Assembly (NCBI GenBank): GCA_003645915.1
Contig: QNDG01000084.1
Coordinates: forward strand, 1-6,733
DNA length: 6,733 bases
DNA from: Candidatus Zhuqueibacterota bacterium
GTDB taxonomy: Bacteria; Zhuqueibacterota; QNDG01
Reading direction: 5' to 3'
Part shown: positions 5,865-6,733 of the stretch, piece after piece
Layout: each line of letters opens with the position of its first letter
Numbering within the stretch: the stretch's first letter is position 1
Program-made: the position numbers and the translations under genes
Notes under the pieces: generated by a model
Seen by the model: the letters and a program-made list of their open reading frames with translations, nothing else
Database searches by the model: none
Told to the model about the DNA's origin: nothing

Positions 5865-6733
5865 TTAAACAAAAATTGAACGGGATAAATCTTCAAACCT
5901 CTCAAATGCAAGCTCTATTAATTTTGTAATTAAATCCGTATATGAAATACCTGTTTTTTCCCAAAGCACAGGATACATACTGATAGGCGTGAATCCGGGA
6001 ATTGTATTTATCTCATTAAGAAATATTTCATTTTTTTCAGAATCAAACAAAAAATCCACTCTTGCCATACCTGCGCAGTCAATAGCAGAAAAAGCCTTTT
6101 TTGCAAGAGCCTGAACTCTCTTTGACACCTCTTCAGTAATATCCGCCGGAGCTATTGTTTTGCTGTCCTTGTTCTGATATTTTGCGTCGTAATAATAGAA
6201 CTCATTCCCTGGAATAATTTCTCCGACAACCGATGCTTCAGGATAATCATTTCCCAGTACTGCGCACTCAAGCTCTCTGGCGTTTACAGCTTTTTCAGCA
6301 AGAACTTTTCTGTCGTACATTGCTGCCTTTTCCACTGCATCGTCCAGATCTTCCTTACTTTTAACTTTTGAAATACCAATGCTTGAGCCTGCATTTGCAG
6401 GTTTTATAAAACAGGGGAATCCTATTTCTTTTTCCACAGCGTTTATAATTACGGAGCGGTTTTTTATCCAGCTTTTTCTCAAAAACCACATAAAGTCAAC
6501 AGCTGGCAGATTTTCCTGAAGAAATATCTCTTTCATCAAAACCTTATCCATACCTTTTGCCGAACCTGCTGTACCTGCGCCTACAAAAGGAATTCCTGAC
6601 ATCTGAAGCATCCCCTGAATAGTGCCGTCTTCTCCGAAAGGCCCGTGCAGAACCGGAAAAACAACGTCAATATCAAGTTTTTCCAGTGAACCGTTTTCAT
6701 AAATAAGAAACCCCGGATCAGAGGGATTCCGTA
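5865..6733 (-). CDS. ddl: D-alanine--D-alanine ligase, N-terminus beyond window (partial)
   Basis: ATP-grasp ligase joining two D-alanines for the peptidoglycan pentapeptide, in the cytoplasm. The frame stays open upstream of the internal Met at 6611 to the right edge: 288 codons are present and roughly 70-90 N-terminal residues, including the first catalytic Glu, are missing. Residues counted from the right edge show LHGPFGEDGTIQG (28-40), a Ddl hallmark, then FIKPANAGSSIGISK (108-122) with the active-site serine loop. EFYYYDAKY (177-185) has Lys184-Tyr185 equivalent to the Lys-Tyr pair of E. coli DdlB. RVDFLF (224-229) and FLNEINTIPGFT (237-248) supply the magnesium ligands Asp226, Glu240 and Asn242. 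The tyrosine in the omega loop predicts D-Ala-D-Ala rather than the D-Ala-D-Lac specificity of VanA-type enzymes, which carry His there. The stop TAA is 48 nt before the ABC ATPase. The promoter lies outside the window. Confidence 0.96.
   Translation of the reverse strand, partial: RNPSDPGFLIYENGSLEKLDIDVVFPVLHGPFGEDGTIQGMLQMSGIPFVGAGTAGSAKGMDKVLMKEIFLQENLPAVDFMWFLRKSWIKNRSVIINAVEKEIGFPCFIKPANAGSSIGISKVKSKEDLDDAVEKAAMYDRKVLAEKAVNARELECAVLGNDYPEASVVGEIIPGNEFYYYDAKYQNKDSKTIAPADITEEVSKRVQALAKKAFSAIDCAGMARVDFLFDSEKNEIFLNEINTIPGFTPISMYPVLWEKTGISYTDLITKLIELAFERFEDLSRSIFV

Noticed and set aside
5865..6611. Internal Met at 6611 as the true ligase start
   Set aside because: The frame continues upstream to the window edge with the hallmark LHGPFGEDGTIQG segment, so the real start lies outside the window.
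5865..6733. VanA-type D-Ala-D-Lac ligase, implying a glycopeptide-resistance cluster
   Set aside because: The omega-loop keeps the Lys-Tyr pair of D-Ala-D-Ala ligases, and no vanH, vanX or VanRS-like genes are present.

Overview
The window is an ordinary-looking, gene-dense chromosomal stretch read entirely from the minus strand. It probably comes from an uncultured didermic (Gram-negative-type) bacterium. GC is about 40% by eye. The evidence for two membranes is a lipoprotein signal on the amidohydrolase and a signal peptide followed by beta-barrel-like sequence in the last gene. The style of the outer-membrane-like protein suggests the FCB assemblage (Ignavibacteria, Calditrichota, KSB1-like lineages), but this is a low-confidence guess. 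Readable Shine-Dalgarno sites argue against typical Bacteroidetes. No tRNA, rRNA, CRISPR array, insertion sequence, phage gene or long repeat is visible.

In transcription order (right to left): a D-alanine--D-alanine ligase with its N-terminus cut off by the right edge (5865-6733); an ABC transporter ATPase (5043-5816); a large multi-pass ABC-2-type permease starting 3 nt after the ATPase (3429-5039); an exported lipoprotein amidohydrolase of the YtcJ / amidohydrolase-3 type, whose upstream candidate start overlaps the permease stop as TAATG (1741-3411, or 3429); a DusB/NifR3-type tRNA-dihydrouridine synthase (649-1623, or 1641); and a secreted outer-membrane beta-barrel-like protein whose C-terminus runs off the left edge (1-612). 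Every gap is under 120 nt, so no stretch over 300 bases lacks a gene.

The ATPase, permease and amidohydrolase are packed tightly enough to be one transcriptional unit, perhaps continuing from ddl across a 48-nt gap. The largest gap (about 100 nt, before dus) holds a fair sigma70-like promoter match placed so that the dus transcript would begin at or near its ATG. The ATPase and permease very likely form one exporter. Ddl works in the cytoplasm on peptidoglycan precursors, and the amidohydrolase is predicted to sit in the envelope on an unknown amide or ester substrate. The shared theme is the cell envelope, but a joint pathway is inference only. I did not find convincing evidence of an undescribed system. 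The most open questions are the substrate of the exporter/lipoprotein pair and the identity of the outer-membrane-like protein.
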